Assembly: GCF_964204645.1 (NCBI RefSeq)
Contig: NC_134026.1
Coordinates: 29,530,650 to 29,594,649, forward strand
Direction of reading: 5' to 3'
DNA length: 64,000 nt
Source: Tubulanus polymorphus
Lineage: Eukaryota > Nemertea > Palaeonemertea > Tubulaniformes > Tubulanidae
Below the pieces are notes generated by a model. That model searched no databases. It was not told where the DNA came from and worked only from the letters and a program-made list of their open reading frames with translations. A program made the position numbers and the translations under genes. Positions 22,996 through 34,800 of this stretch are shown in pieces (position 1 is the stretch's first letter; the number at the start of each line of letters is the position of its first letter).

Positions 22996-23667
22996 GTAAA
23001 AATCCCCTTGGTAAAAATCCCCAATTCTTCAAAGTAGGTAAAAATCCCCCTCCTTCTGAATGTAGTTTAAGTAGATACAATCTTAAGGTCAATTAATTCA
23101 TATTTACCGGTATTTCATATTTATGATACACATATCCTATTTATTATTGTGGAACATCATAAGGATATCATGAGTATACAAACTATTGCATATACTACTT
23201 GAATTCAAACATGCTACAAATCAAAAATTCATTAATACTAAATTAGTACTCAAAAGTTATCACACAGCTTAATGAAAGGGTTCTTAGCACTTGTCAAATA
23301 TATTACACTAGTTTGAAACTAAAATATCTAGAATTAAAAGTTCGTTATTGCTCATAATTCATTGCATCGCGCAGCTCAAATATACCACAAGTTAACAAGA
23401 GTTCACAGGTCAAAGATATTCCGGTTCGAATTTAAAGGTATTACAAATAAAAGTGTATTATTCTTATTAATTCTAACAATTTATTGAAATCTAAGAGTTT
23501 ACTTAAGAATTTATCACAACGAAAGATTTCATTGCACAGTCCAAACATATTTCAGTCTCATCGCAAATTAATAAAATTGGAGTATCATTTTGCTTTGAAA
23601 TGGTCTTGAAAATCACCAAGTGGGGATTTTTACCTACTTTGAATATTTGGGGATTTCTACCTAGAAG
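22996..23667. mobile_element. Nested foldback B, arms of GGTAAAAATCCCC repeats
   Basis: GGTAAAAATCCCC units at 22996-23050 (with CAAAGTAGGTAAAAATCCCC) recur inverted at about 23618-23667 (GGGGATTTTTACCTACTTTG). More GTAAAAATCCC-like units precede at about 22815-22860. The body after the left arm (TCTGAATGTAGTTTAAGTAGATACA onward) is repeated at 25190-25460. Confidence 0.62.
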
Positions 23668-23760
23668 TTTTTTACCATAGTGTACACATGATTGTATGCT
23701 GTTCTACTGGACTTGGAGTACTCGCGGCTATACTTATTATTATTCCAAGACTGGACGCAA

Positions 23761-24440
23761 GTCGTGCTTTCGACGGGTCCATACCTATGTTCCTCGGGTC
23801 CTATGTTCCCCCAAGGGAGATTAAACATAAAAGGGGTTCTATATTCCCCGGATCCGATATTCCTGGAAGATTATGGAAAATGTATAAAAAGGTCCTTTGT
23901 TCCCATGGCCACATACACTCAATTTCGGCGCCGGGAATTCAGAGCATGATAACGCGTCAGGCTGCCAATTAGTTGATGTTGAAAATCGGCACTACATGTA
24001 TCTTTATCTTTATCTTTATTCTATTAAATGAAAATTAACGACATGAATCACAATTAAAAATCTCCCGGGCAAGTTTCAAAGCCTTTTTACAGTGTGACGT
24101 AACTACTGAATAAATTACCTGATCGATCGATTAATTGTCATCTCGAATTTCTCTCGTTAAGTTCTGGCGTTTGCAAAAAATAAAAGCACCTTGTCTGTAT
24201 CAAATTTATAGTATCTAGCAAATACATGACATGATTGATGGACTATTATTAAAAAGCATAGGTATGGACACCGGTCAACGTTTTTATTATTTGGAGAATA
24301 TATGGAACCCTCGTTGTATTATTTCCTTTGGGAGAATATAGAACCCGGGGAATATAGGACCCGGGGAACATGGAACCCGGGGAATATAGGGCCCGGGGAA
24401 CATAGAACCTGGGGAATCTAGGGATGACCCCCCTTTCGAC
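23761..24440. mobile_element. Nested foldback C, arms of GGGGAACATAGAACCC repeats
   Basis: The left arm (23761-23910) has units such as GGGTCCTATGTTCCCC and GGTTCTATATTCCCCGG. The right arm (about 24290-24440) has the inverse, GGGGAATATAGGACCC and GGGGAACATGGAACCC. Spacer about 380 bp. It shares the design of foldbacks A and B but not their sequence. Confidence 0.65.
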
Positions 24441-25154
24441 CGTATTCATTACTCATTACTTTTCAAATCATTACTGAAACGAAGAAAATTTTAATTGATT
24501 TTTATTTCATATGGAAATATGCCGGTTACATGAAACCGGAATTTTTCATTGGATTAAAACAAGGGCCGGGGCTTATTTCTTCTTTGTTTTTCACCGCTTG
24601 CATCGATAGCTTACATAGTTTTGGTAGTCACATAGCCAGATCTTGGAGCGTTAAAATATGCAGGTGGTTTAATTTTACTTGAGCCCATTACAGGATCGAT
24701 AATTCAAATGTAGAACATTTGCGAACAATTTGCGGAAGCGTGTAATATTTCATTTTAAAGAAGTAAATCACATTTTGCATTTTCCTGGATACGTCCTCGT
24801 CAAGTTTTATTACTATTATATTTTCATCACTTGAATTAATTATTTTGTTTTGTAATACAGTCAACCCCCGATATACCATCCACATCGGTGAAGAAAATTT
24901 TGACGGTATAGAGAGTATGACGGTATATATCGTGGGTATTTTACTATGTATTTGTTAAGAGATGTACATTGCCCACAATTTAAATTTTTCATCAAATTTC
25001 GCAAATATCTGCTCAGGGTAAAGAAACGTTCTGTTAATTCTGCTGTTCGCGGTAATCTGGGACAGTTCCCTCTACTTATAATTTTCTTGCCACTTATGGT
25101 CAAATAGTGGCTGTGCATCTGTAAAATAGACAGTTCGACGATGGTATATAAAGC

Positions 25155-25470
25155 GGCTAGTGGTAAAAATCCTCAGGGTTAAATTCCCCTAAAATCCAAA
25201 AATTCCTAAATTCCTCAAAGTAGGTAAAAATCGCCCTCCTTCTGAATTTAGTGTAAGTAGATACAATCTTAAGGTCAATTAATTCATATTTATGATACAT
25301 ATATCTAATTTATTATTGTGGAACATCTTAAGGATATCATGATCATACAAACTTTGAATTAAAACATTACTACAAATTAACACAGTTCATCGCACATTTC
25401 AAATATACTACACTAGCTTGAATCTTAAATATCTAGAATTAAAAGTTCACTATTGCTTATAACTTCATGG
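25155..25470. repeat. Truncated second copy of foldback B
   Basis: GGTAAAAATCCTCAGGG at 25161 onward and the body from TCCTTCTGAATTTAGTG to about 25460 align with 22996-23350, missing the right arm. It abuts the 64-bp array directly. Confidence 0.62.
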
Positions 25471-25473
25471 CAT

Positions 25474-28092
25474 ACTGCCCGATCCTCTCCCAGACCGGTG
25501 ATCCTACTGCTACCCCAATACCACTGATACCAGTGATACTGTCCGATCCGTCAGGAGACCGGTGATACTACTGCTACCCCGATACCACTGTTACCAGTGA
25601 TACTGTCCGATCCTTCTGGAGACCGGTGATACTACTGATACCCCGATACCACTGATACCAGTGATACTGCCCGATCCTTCTGGAGACCGGTGATACTACT
25701 GCTACCCCGATACCACTGTTACCAGTGATACTGCCCGATCCTTCTGGAGACCGGTGATACTACTGCTACCCCGATACCACTGTTACCAGTGATACTGTCC
25801 GATCCTCTCCGAGACCGGTGATACTACTGCTACCCCGATACCACTGATACCAGTGATACTGCCCGATCCTTCAGGAGACCGGTGATACTACTGCTACCCC
25901 GATACCACTGTTACCAGTGATACTGTCCGATCCTTCTGGAGACCGGTGATACTACTGCTATCCCGAAACCACTGTTACTAGTGATACTGTCCGATCCTTC
26001 AGGAGACCGGTGATACTACTGCTACCCCGATACCACTGATACCAGTGATACTGCCTGATCCTCTCCGAGACCGGTGATACTACTGCTACCCCGATACCAC
26101 TGTTACCAGTGATACTGTCCGATCCTTCAGGAGACCGGTGTTACTACTGCTACCCCGATACCACTGATACCAGTGATACTGCCCGATCCTCTCCGAGACC
26201 GGTGATACTACTGCTACCCCGATACCACTGTTACCAGTGATACTGTCCGATCCTTCAGGAGACCGGTGATACTACTGCTACCCCGATACCACTGTTACCA
26301 GTGATACTGCCCGATCCTTCTGGAGACCGGTGATACTACTGCTACCCCAATACCACTGATACCAGTGATACTGCCCGATCCTTCAGGAGACCGGTGATAC
26401 TACTGCTACCCCGATACCACTGTTACCAGTGATACTGTCCGATCCTTCTGGAGACCGGTGATACTACTGCTACCCCAATACCACTGATACCAGTGATACT
26501 GCCCGATCCTTCAGGAGACCGATGATACTACTGCTACCCCGATACCACTGTTACCAGTGATACTGTCCGATCCTCTCAGAGACCGATGATACTACTGCTA
26601 CCCCGATACCACTGTTACCAGTGATACTGTCCGATCCTCTCCGAGACCGGTGATACTACTGCTACCCCGATACCACTGATACCAGTGATACTGCCCGATC
26701 CTTCAGGAGACCGGTGATACTACTGCTACCCCAATACCACTGATACCAGTGATACTGCCCGATCCTTCAGGAGACCGATGATACTACTGCTACCCCGATA
26801 CCACTGTTACCAGTGATACTGTCCGATTCTCTCAGAGACCGATGATACTACTGCTACCCCGATACCACTGTTACCAGTGATACTGTCCGATCCTCTCCGA
26901 GACCGGTGATACTACTGCTACCCCGATACCACTGATACCAGTGATACTGCCCGATCCTTCTGGAGACCGGTGATACTACTGCTACCCCGATACCACTGAT
27001 ACCAGTGATACTGCCCGATCCTTCTGGAGACCGGTGATACTACTGCTACCCCGATACCACTGTTACCAGTGATACTGCCCGATCCTTCTGGAGACCGGTG
27101 ATACTACTGCTACCCCTATACCACTGTTACCAGTGATACTGTCCGATCCTCTCCGAGACCGGTGATACTACTGCTACCCCGATACCACTGATACCAGTGA
27201 TACTGCCCGATCCTTCAGGAGACCGGTGATACTACTGCTACCCCGATACCACTGTTACCAGTGATACTGTCCGATCCTTCTGGAGACCGGTGATACTACT
27301 GCTACCCCGATACCACTGTTACCAGTGATACTGTCCGATCCTTCTGGAGACCGGTGATACTACTGCTACCCCGATACCACTGATACCAGTGATACTGCCC
27401 GATCCTTCAGGAGACCGATGATACTACTGCTACCCCGATACCACTGTTACCAGTGATACTGTCCGATCCTCTCCGAGACCGGTGATACTACTGCTACCCC
27501 GATACCACTGATACCAGTGATACTGTCCGATCCTTCTGGAGACCGGTGATATACTGCTACCCCGATAGCACTGATACCAGTGATACTGCCCGATCCTTCT
27601 GGAGACCGGTGATATACTGCTACCCCGATAGCACTGATACCAGTGATACTGCCCGATCCTTCTGGAGACCGGTGATACTACTGCTACCCCGATACCACTG
27701 TTACCAGTGTTACTGCTCGATCCTTCTGGAGACCGGTGATACTACTGATACCCCGATACCACTGTTACCAGTGATACTGTCCGATCCTCTCGGAGACCGG
27801 TGATACTACTGCTACCCCGATACCACTGATACCAGTGATACTGTCCGATCCTTCAGGAGACCGGTGATACTACTGCTACCCCGATACCACTGTTACCAGT
27901 GATACTGCCCGATCCTCTCCGAGACCGGTGATACTACTGCTACCCCGATACCACTGTTACCAGTGATACTGTCCGATCCTCTCCGAGACCGGTGATACTA
28001 GTGATTCCACGATACCACTGATACCAGCGATACTGTCTGATCCTCTCCGAGACCGGTGATACTACTGATACCCCGATACCACTGATACCAGT
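25474..28092 (-). repeat. 64-bp satellite array, right arm (about 41 units)
   Basis: The same 64-bp unit as the left array, in reverse orientation (GATACCACTGTTACCAGTGATAC and so on). Units 27541-27660 carry a shared 3-bp deletion (GATATACTG for GATACTACTG) in two consecutive copies, showing local duplication. The last units before 28092 are more diverged (for example GTGATTCCACGATACC). Confidence 0.97.
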
Positions 28093-28210
28093 ATTGCTAC
28101 GGATGCTTTCGGCCCGTGTTGTATGCGGTGGTAATGTCCTGTTCTCACTGTATTGTCCCATGGCGCCCTCTACATAGCCGCCATCTTGAAACGGTGTTCT
28201 GGTACACCAC

Positions 28211-28819
28211 TGACTAACCAGTTTTTCTGGGTTTTTTTTTTAGGCCATATAGGTACGTAGGCATTTTTATGTACGTATGCTTTTTGTAAGTTCTAATTGT
28301 ACAGTTGTGTAAAATGTTTGATAAGTTGCCAAATTATATGTAATCATACACTTTAGATTATTTATCTCCGGACGGGCGCTTACACATCTCATCAATTCCT
28401 TAAAGATAGACTGTGGACCCGTCTTATTACTAGGCCTACTACTTCACTATATTGTCTATTTCAACTTTGGGGTAACTTAGTTCAACCCCATTTAATGAAG
28501 ATTTTTTGTAACCCTTCGATACAGTGTAAAATTGGATTGCCAGTTCAAGTTCTGCCAGTTTGATTCTGGTTGTCCTGACCCAATCACCTGAATGAATCGT
28601 TCAGGGGGCTGGTATCTGTAGCACTCCCCTAGACTCTTGAAACCTTGTTAAGTTTTAACAAAAATAAGTAAAAGATTAAGAATCAAACCATTTGCATTGT
28701 TTCATTGTCTGTCATAGAATTTCGGTATTTTCAAGGTGGTGACACTGGCAACAGCATCGACTCGCTTCCTACTTCATCGAGGAGAAAATATTAACACAAA
28801 TTAGACTGACACCGATACA
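28211..28819. other. STK36 5' flank
   Basis: About 610 bases between the foldback element and the STK36 ATG, presumably promoter and 5' UTR. No TATA box at a sensible distance. No other gene. Confidence 0.4.
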
Positions 28820-31800
28820 ATGGACAAATATCATGTGCTGGACCTTATTGGAGAAGGTTCTTTTGGACGTGTTTACAAAGGTCGAAAGAAATTAAGTGGA
28901 CAGGTAAATAAATAGATAAAGTCAACTCAGTTAAAGTCGTCATTGGATGTGTCGTCACAATCATCTCTATTTTTGAGTCCCAATTCAACAGTTGGAGAAT
29001 TAGTAGATTCAATAAAAGTAACTCGTAATATGGATGAGAAATAGAATTAATGGTCATCTCAACTACGATAAAGCTACAATAGTGAATTAGTAGCATACAC
29101 ACACCTCTGTACATCTATTTTAAATACATTATACCTGAGGCTCTATGGCGTTTAAGCCCACAGTGGAAATAAACAATTAATTAGAATATAAGAATTTACA
29201 CCGATGGGTATGACAGTATCGCATTTAGAATATATTGAGGGTGTATGCGGCACCATGTGAGTTTAGTTTAAGTTGGCGTGATTTTATGGTCCAAAAAAGA
29301 ATAATGATGGGTTGTAGTTAATTTACTGATGAATGATCATGAATTGTGGAAGATAAATTATGATGCTCCTCTAGCCAATGCTTAAATATCTTTTGGTTTT
29401 TCCAATAAAAGTTAAGTTTGTATCATGAAAACATGAGAATTTATAGACAATTACAATGACTTGCAAGTTTTTAGATGTATTATGTTTGAAAGTTGATATC
29501 TACAATGATCCGTTGTTTGTATTGTTTGTATTTCATACACAGGTTGTTGCTTTGAAATTCATTGCTAAAACCGGACGTTCGGAAAAAGATCTGAAAAACT
29601 TACGTCGCGAAATCGAGATAATGCAAGGTCTACATAATGATAATATCATTCAAATGTTGGATAGTTTCGAGACGGATAAAGAAGTGGTAGCTGTGACTGA
29701 TTACGCTGAGGGTGAATTGTTTCAAATACTTGAAGATGATGGCAGTTTACCCGAGGAACAGGTATCACATCATTCATTCTGCCGCCTGTACCCACCATAA
29801 CCTAAAATATTCACTATTTGACCGGTGAAGTCTAGAAGATCTGATTTTAATATTTCTTAACTTTGGGTGTCATCAGGTGGCCACCCTTTTTATTTGTACA
29901 TCTCCCCTCAGCCACTACCTGTTAAAATATCTGCTGCCCCTCTACACATTAAGTTGATGTCAATGAGCAATTTCTATTGATGAGTTCATCCCTGAGTAGG
30001 ATGGTGATGGCAGCAGATTCAGCATAATTATGTACTGTTTTCTTTTTTTAGAAAACCCCCAAACCACTAGCAAAGCTTGCATCCACAATGTTACTTGATA
30101 GTGAATGTGGCCCCTCTTAAAATTCTTAAAATATGGACAATTCAATTATATTATGATAGACAGAGGTGTATGGTCATCCCTATTACGTACGGTATTACGA
30201 GTTATTAGCGAATGTACTGTGTATTTATTGTATAGGTTCAAGCGATCGCGTGTCAACTCGTATCAGCGTTATATTATTTACACAGTCATCGAATTCTACA
30301 TCGAGATATGAAACCTCAGAATATATTACTTGGTAAAGGAGGAGTCGTAAAACTGTGTGATTTCGGTTTCGCGCGCTCTATGAGTATGAATACATTAGTT
30401 CTTACTTCTATCAAGGTAAATTACGATCGTTCTCATTCTTTCAATACAAATGAATTCGCATCAATTCTGATATTTATTTTGTTAATTACAATTCGTTTTA
30501 GGGAACGCCGTTGTATATGTCGCCTGAACTGGTTGAAGAACAACCGTATGATCATACAGCAGATCTCTGGTAGATATGTTAAAATTCTTTTAAAATATTC
30601 TTCATCAACTCAAGGGATCTGGATTGAGTTGCTCAAAAGTTGATTAAAGATAGCCATCACTTTAGATACCGCCGTAAAGAACTTTTAATTGTCAATGTCA
30701 ATTACCCACAGCTGCGACTAACTTTTAAGCATACGACATAAACTGACCCCAATTGTTGAAGAGTTGGTTCAAGTTAACCATCAAAAAGATACTATAGTGT
30801 CAATGCAATTATAGTTGTTACTATGTCAGTTATTTCCACAGGTTGCAATAACTGGCGGCCCTTAGTGTTTTGTAATGTTTTATGATTGTGATCCTTGATT
30901 CCTTTTCAATATTTACTACTTTTATTACATTGTATTAAGGAATGTGTTAAAACCCATTTATTTCTAGGGCTCTCGGTTGTATTCTGTACGAGTTGTTTAC
31001 CGGAACGCCACCATTTTACACGAATAGTATATTTCAATTGGTCAGTTTGATCATCAAAGATCCTGTTAAATGGCCCAAAAATATGTCTCCAGTTTTCAAA
31101 GATTTTCTGCAAGGATTGTTAACGAAAAACCCAAGAAATCGTTTACAGTGGCCCGACCTTTATCAACATCAGTTTGTAGCAGATGGAGTTAAAGGTATTT
31201 AGAATTTTGCGATAATCAAATTTCGTGTGAAAGCAAAAGGTTTTCTTAACTTTTTTGATTAAAGTTTCTGAGGAAGATAAGAATTTGTTGAGTCCATTTA
31301 CGACACCTCCGACAGCATCAGTTGTATTAGCTAAAGAAAAACAAACTAAAGAGAAAGCTCATCCTCCCGGAACATCGAAAATTCTTAGCAAAGCAAGACG
31401 TAAAGCCGCAGAGGAAGATGCTAAAAGGGTATGTAGTAACACGCCTTACTTCTGAGTTAGAATAAAGCTTGAAATTTTTTCAAATATTCGATGGTTTAAA
31501 AAATCTTTTTAAAGACAAAAACAAGAAAAGTTGAATCGGCTGGAAAAGAACGAAATGATGAGAAACAACATCCAGCAACAACAGCAGCAGCAGCGGCAGT
31601 AGCAGTAGTGCCCCCTCAGCCACAATCCGAGAAAGTGACGACTGATTGGACTAAAACTGGTGTCAGTCAGGTAGGATTTTATCATTCTAGAATTCAATCA
31701 GTAGATCTCGTGGTTGATAGGTGTAAATTGTATGTTTATATATTGCTATGTATTTGTATAGGCTGTAAACCCGACCCCGCGTCCTGATAGAATCAGTAAA

Positions 31801-34800
31801 GACTACGCACAGGAATGTCCGAGCATCGAAATAGAAAGTAGGAAAGTCATAAAAAAATCTTCAAAAGACCATCAGAAAACTATCGAGAATGTGAAGTTAG
31901 ACGGTGAGGTAGGTTTATTGGGTTTCTTTCAATTTCAGATGAAATTCTGTTTAGAACATGTAAACAAGGTCCCTACAACTCCTTGATTCCTCAATAACTC
32001 CTTCTAAACAGAAAATGCTTTTAGGTGCTTGAAACTCTAACTTTACGGTAATTTGAGCAGAATATCAGAAATTCCTTTAAAACTTCAATTTTGAGAAATA
32101 GGAATTGGAAATGTTTGGAGTTGCACAGTACTCTATGCCTAAGTCGGTATAGTTGGTACCAGGATTTTTTTTACCCAATAAGGCAGTATTAGAAACTGAG
32201 ATTAGGTAGTGTAAAGGATAAAAATTAATTTGCTTACAAAACCACTGAATTACCGCGTTACCAAGATAAACAGTACTGATTCAGGAGGAGTCTCTTATGA
32301 TTCGGATATGAAAGTGATGCAGACCCGAAATATGAAATTTTGTGCTTGAAAACTCAAGGTGGTTAAGTGTTTAGTTGTGTTTGTTGTTTGAAGGATGTTG
32401 ATTCAGATGATGAATGGCAGGGTTACGTAGATCTGACCGACGTAGCGAATGAACCTGATCCATCAATGGCTTTAATGGACGATCAGAAATTTGTTAATCG
32501 TCTCCAAACTCGTTTGAATAAAGTATCGGCGCAGGTTCTTGAAGGGATGCTAGATGGCGCTTCGAAACTGCGTCCAATGTCGAAAATCATCACTAATCTT
32601 ATAACGCTAAAATGGTGGGTATTCTAGTGCATTAAACTCTGCCTTATTTGGTTAGTGCAGAGACTAAATATTTCACTTGAGAGTTGAGAACTGTCGGAAT
32701 AGACGGTTCAGAGTGAAATTCAGTAGATTACAAATTAATTGGTCATACCGAATAAGGTGGAGTCAACTGTTGTAAATATAGTTTGCAATAAGCTTTTATA
32801 AGATATGTGTCATGAAACATCTGATAATGAAACTTAACTCAGATTACTGACTGTACCAAACACATGCTGGTAATAAATAATCTCTTTATAGCGATCTCAA
32901 TATTTTGACTAAGTTCATGAAGTGTATTGATATTCCTGGTCTACCATACCGTCTACTCAGCCAAATACTCGATAGCGCCAAGGTTAAACAGGTAAATGTT
33001 TAAATAAATCTGGTGATTTATTGAAACTAAGCAACTTTGATATACTGTTTTGATTTACAATCACTGATCATTATTTCACAGCAACCGTGGTGTCAACAGA
33101 TCCTACTCGACCAAGTCATAACTTTAAACGCTTATTTCGCCAGTGAAATAGTATGGAATGAAAGCGCTGATAAAGCGTGGTAAAAGAAATGGAAATATAT
33201 CTTCATATAAACACTGAGTGGTGCTTGGTTTGTATCATGATTGAATCTCTTATTATTTCAGTCTGCAGGCGTATTATGACATGGCTATAAAGTTTTTACA
33301 GCTATGTCCTAAACTGCTTGGCCAGAAATTAGATGAGGATTTGAAACTCCAGGAGCAAACGATACTCGTGAGTTTTCACACAACAATTACTAGAGCTACA
33401 GTTGTGTTCAATTTCATCGCATGAATTGTATGATATTTTGTCGTTTTAGTGTATAATATATCTATGTGAGACGCTAGAAAGAAGTCATTCTCGATCAGAT
33501 ACAGCGAATAAATTCTTCAGTTCAATCGCTTCAAAAGCAGGAAATGCGTTAGAAGCGATTTTGAATTGTACAATGGCTGACAGTTCAAAACTGAAAAAAC
33601 TGGAAGGTAAACATTATATTGTTGTACAGTACTCTGCCTTATTCAGCAGCATTGGGACTGCTATACCTAACAGAGTTGAGAATCGAGGAAATAGAAAATG
33701 AATTTGAGTAAAATTCACTGAATTTCCCGGGTAACTAAGTAAGGCAGAGTTGACTGTTTTATTCATTGCTATCGAGTGATGTTTTCCTGCTATTTATCAT
33801 AGAATTTCAATTACTGTTTGTTTGCAGAAATAGCGGGTAATTCAGAGCTGGCGAACAACAGATTGAATGACATGACATCTCTAGCAATCGCGGGCCTCGC
33901 ATCATTGTGTCACTTCCCGCATGAGGCTGATATTGGTTTACAAGGTAAACGCAAGGTGGCGCTCTATGTGGGTGAATTACTCAGCGAGAAACGCTTGTTG
34001 AAAATCACGGATTGCTATCTGAATCTGATCAGTAGAGAGGATACGTGTAGTTCGGTATTAAAGGTCGTCTATTCCGCTTGTCAGATGTCAAGTAAATTCT
34101 GTCAATTCATCTGCAATAAACGAGAAATCATGCAGAAGATCATTGATATTCTGCTCGGGAAGGTGAGTTATCGAATAGTGCGTTGATCAGTCAAAAATCA
34201 CAGATATTATTTGACTTATTGCTGTATTTGATATTCTTTCTAGTTGGAGATCGCTGATATGGAATTGAATACAATACTAGAGATGGTTCTTCATATACTC
34301 AGTACTGTAGTTGTACAATTACAACTGGTCCCTACAGTGTAAGGACTGAATTCATGAACACCCAGTGAAATAAACCAAAAATACCCAAAAATTACAGCTC
34401 AGTCAGTGTTTTTATTTGATTTTTTGTAGGCTCGCTGAAAATGCCGGATTGATAGTTTCAATATTCCTGGAATCGCAGATCGCTAGTCACACAGTAAGAT
34501 ACATGAATCTAAAATTTGAATCTGAAACAAACAGCAATCGGTTTGACTTAACTACTATTTGTTTTTATAGGCTGCGTCAGCTTTGTTATTTAGTCAACTG
34601 ATTTATTGCGGTTGCGCGGTTGAAGTTCAACCAGAGGAAATGTTGATGGCTGCATTATCAAGTTTTACTGATTTAACCCAGGTATGCGCTCATATAGTAC
34701 TTAAATACAACATGTTATCAGCGAATATTGAACTTTTTTACCGGTGATTTGTATTTTATAGATTCTTGTACGTTGTCCATTTGACTATGGAATATTTGAT

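Larger units (their letters stand above)
18595..28210. mobile_element. 9.6-kb foldback-like element with satellite-filled terminal inverted repeats
   Basis: The first about 110 bases (GTGGTGTACCAGAACACCG onward) and the last about 115 bases (ending CGGTGTTCTGGTACACCAC) are inverted copies, differing mainly by a 5-bp indel. Inside each lies an array of the same 64-bp unit in opposite orientation: 18705-20705 and 25474-28092. The terminal inverted repeats are thus about 2.1 and 2.7 kb. The 4.8-kb centre has no open frame above about 85 codons, so no transposase; it holds smaller inverted-repeat elements. Inverted arms made of tandem repeats are the hallmark of Drosophila Foldback and Galileo elements. 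Outside the arms, weaker inverted similarity persists for about 20 bases, so exact ends and target duplication are uncertain. Confidence 0.8.

Noticed and set aside
18705-28092. The 64-bp arrays considered as a CRISPR array or as coding repeats
   Set aside because: Units are contiguous with no unique spacers, the genome is eukaryotic, and open frames over them (for example 27546-27803) are short repeat readings.
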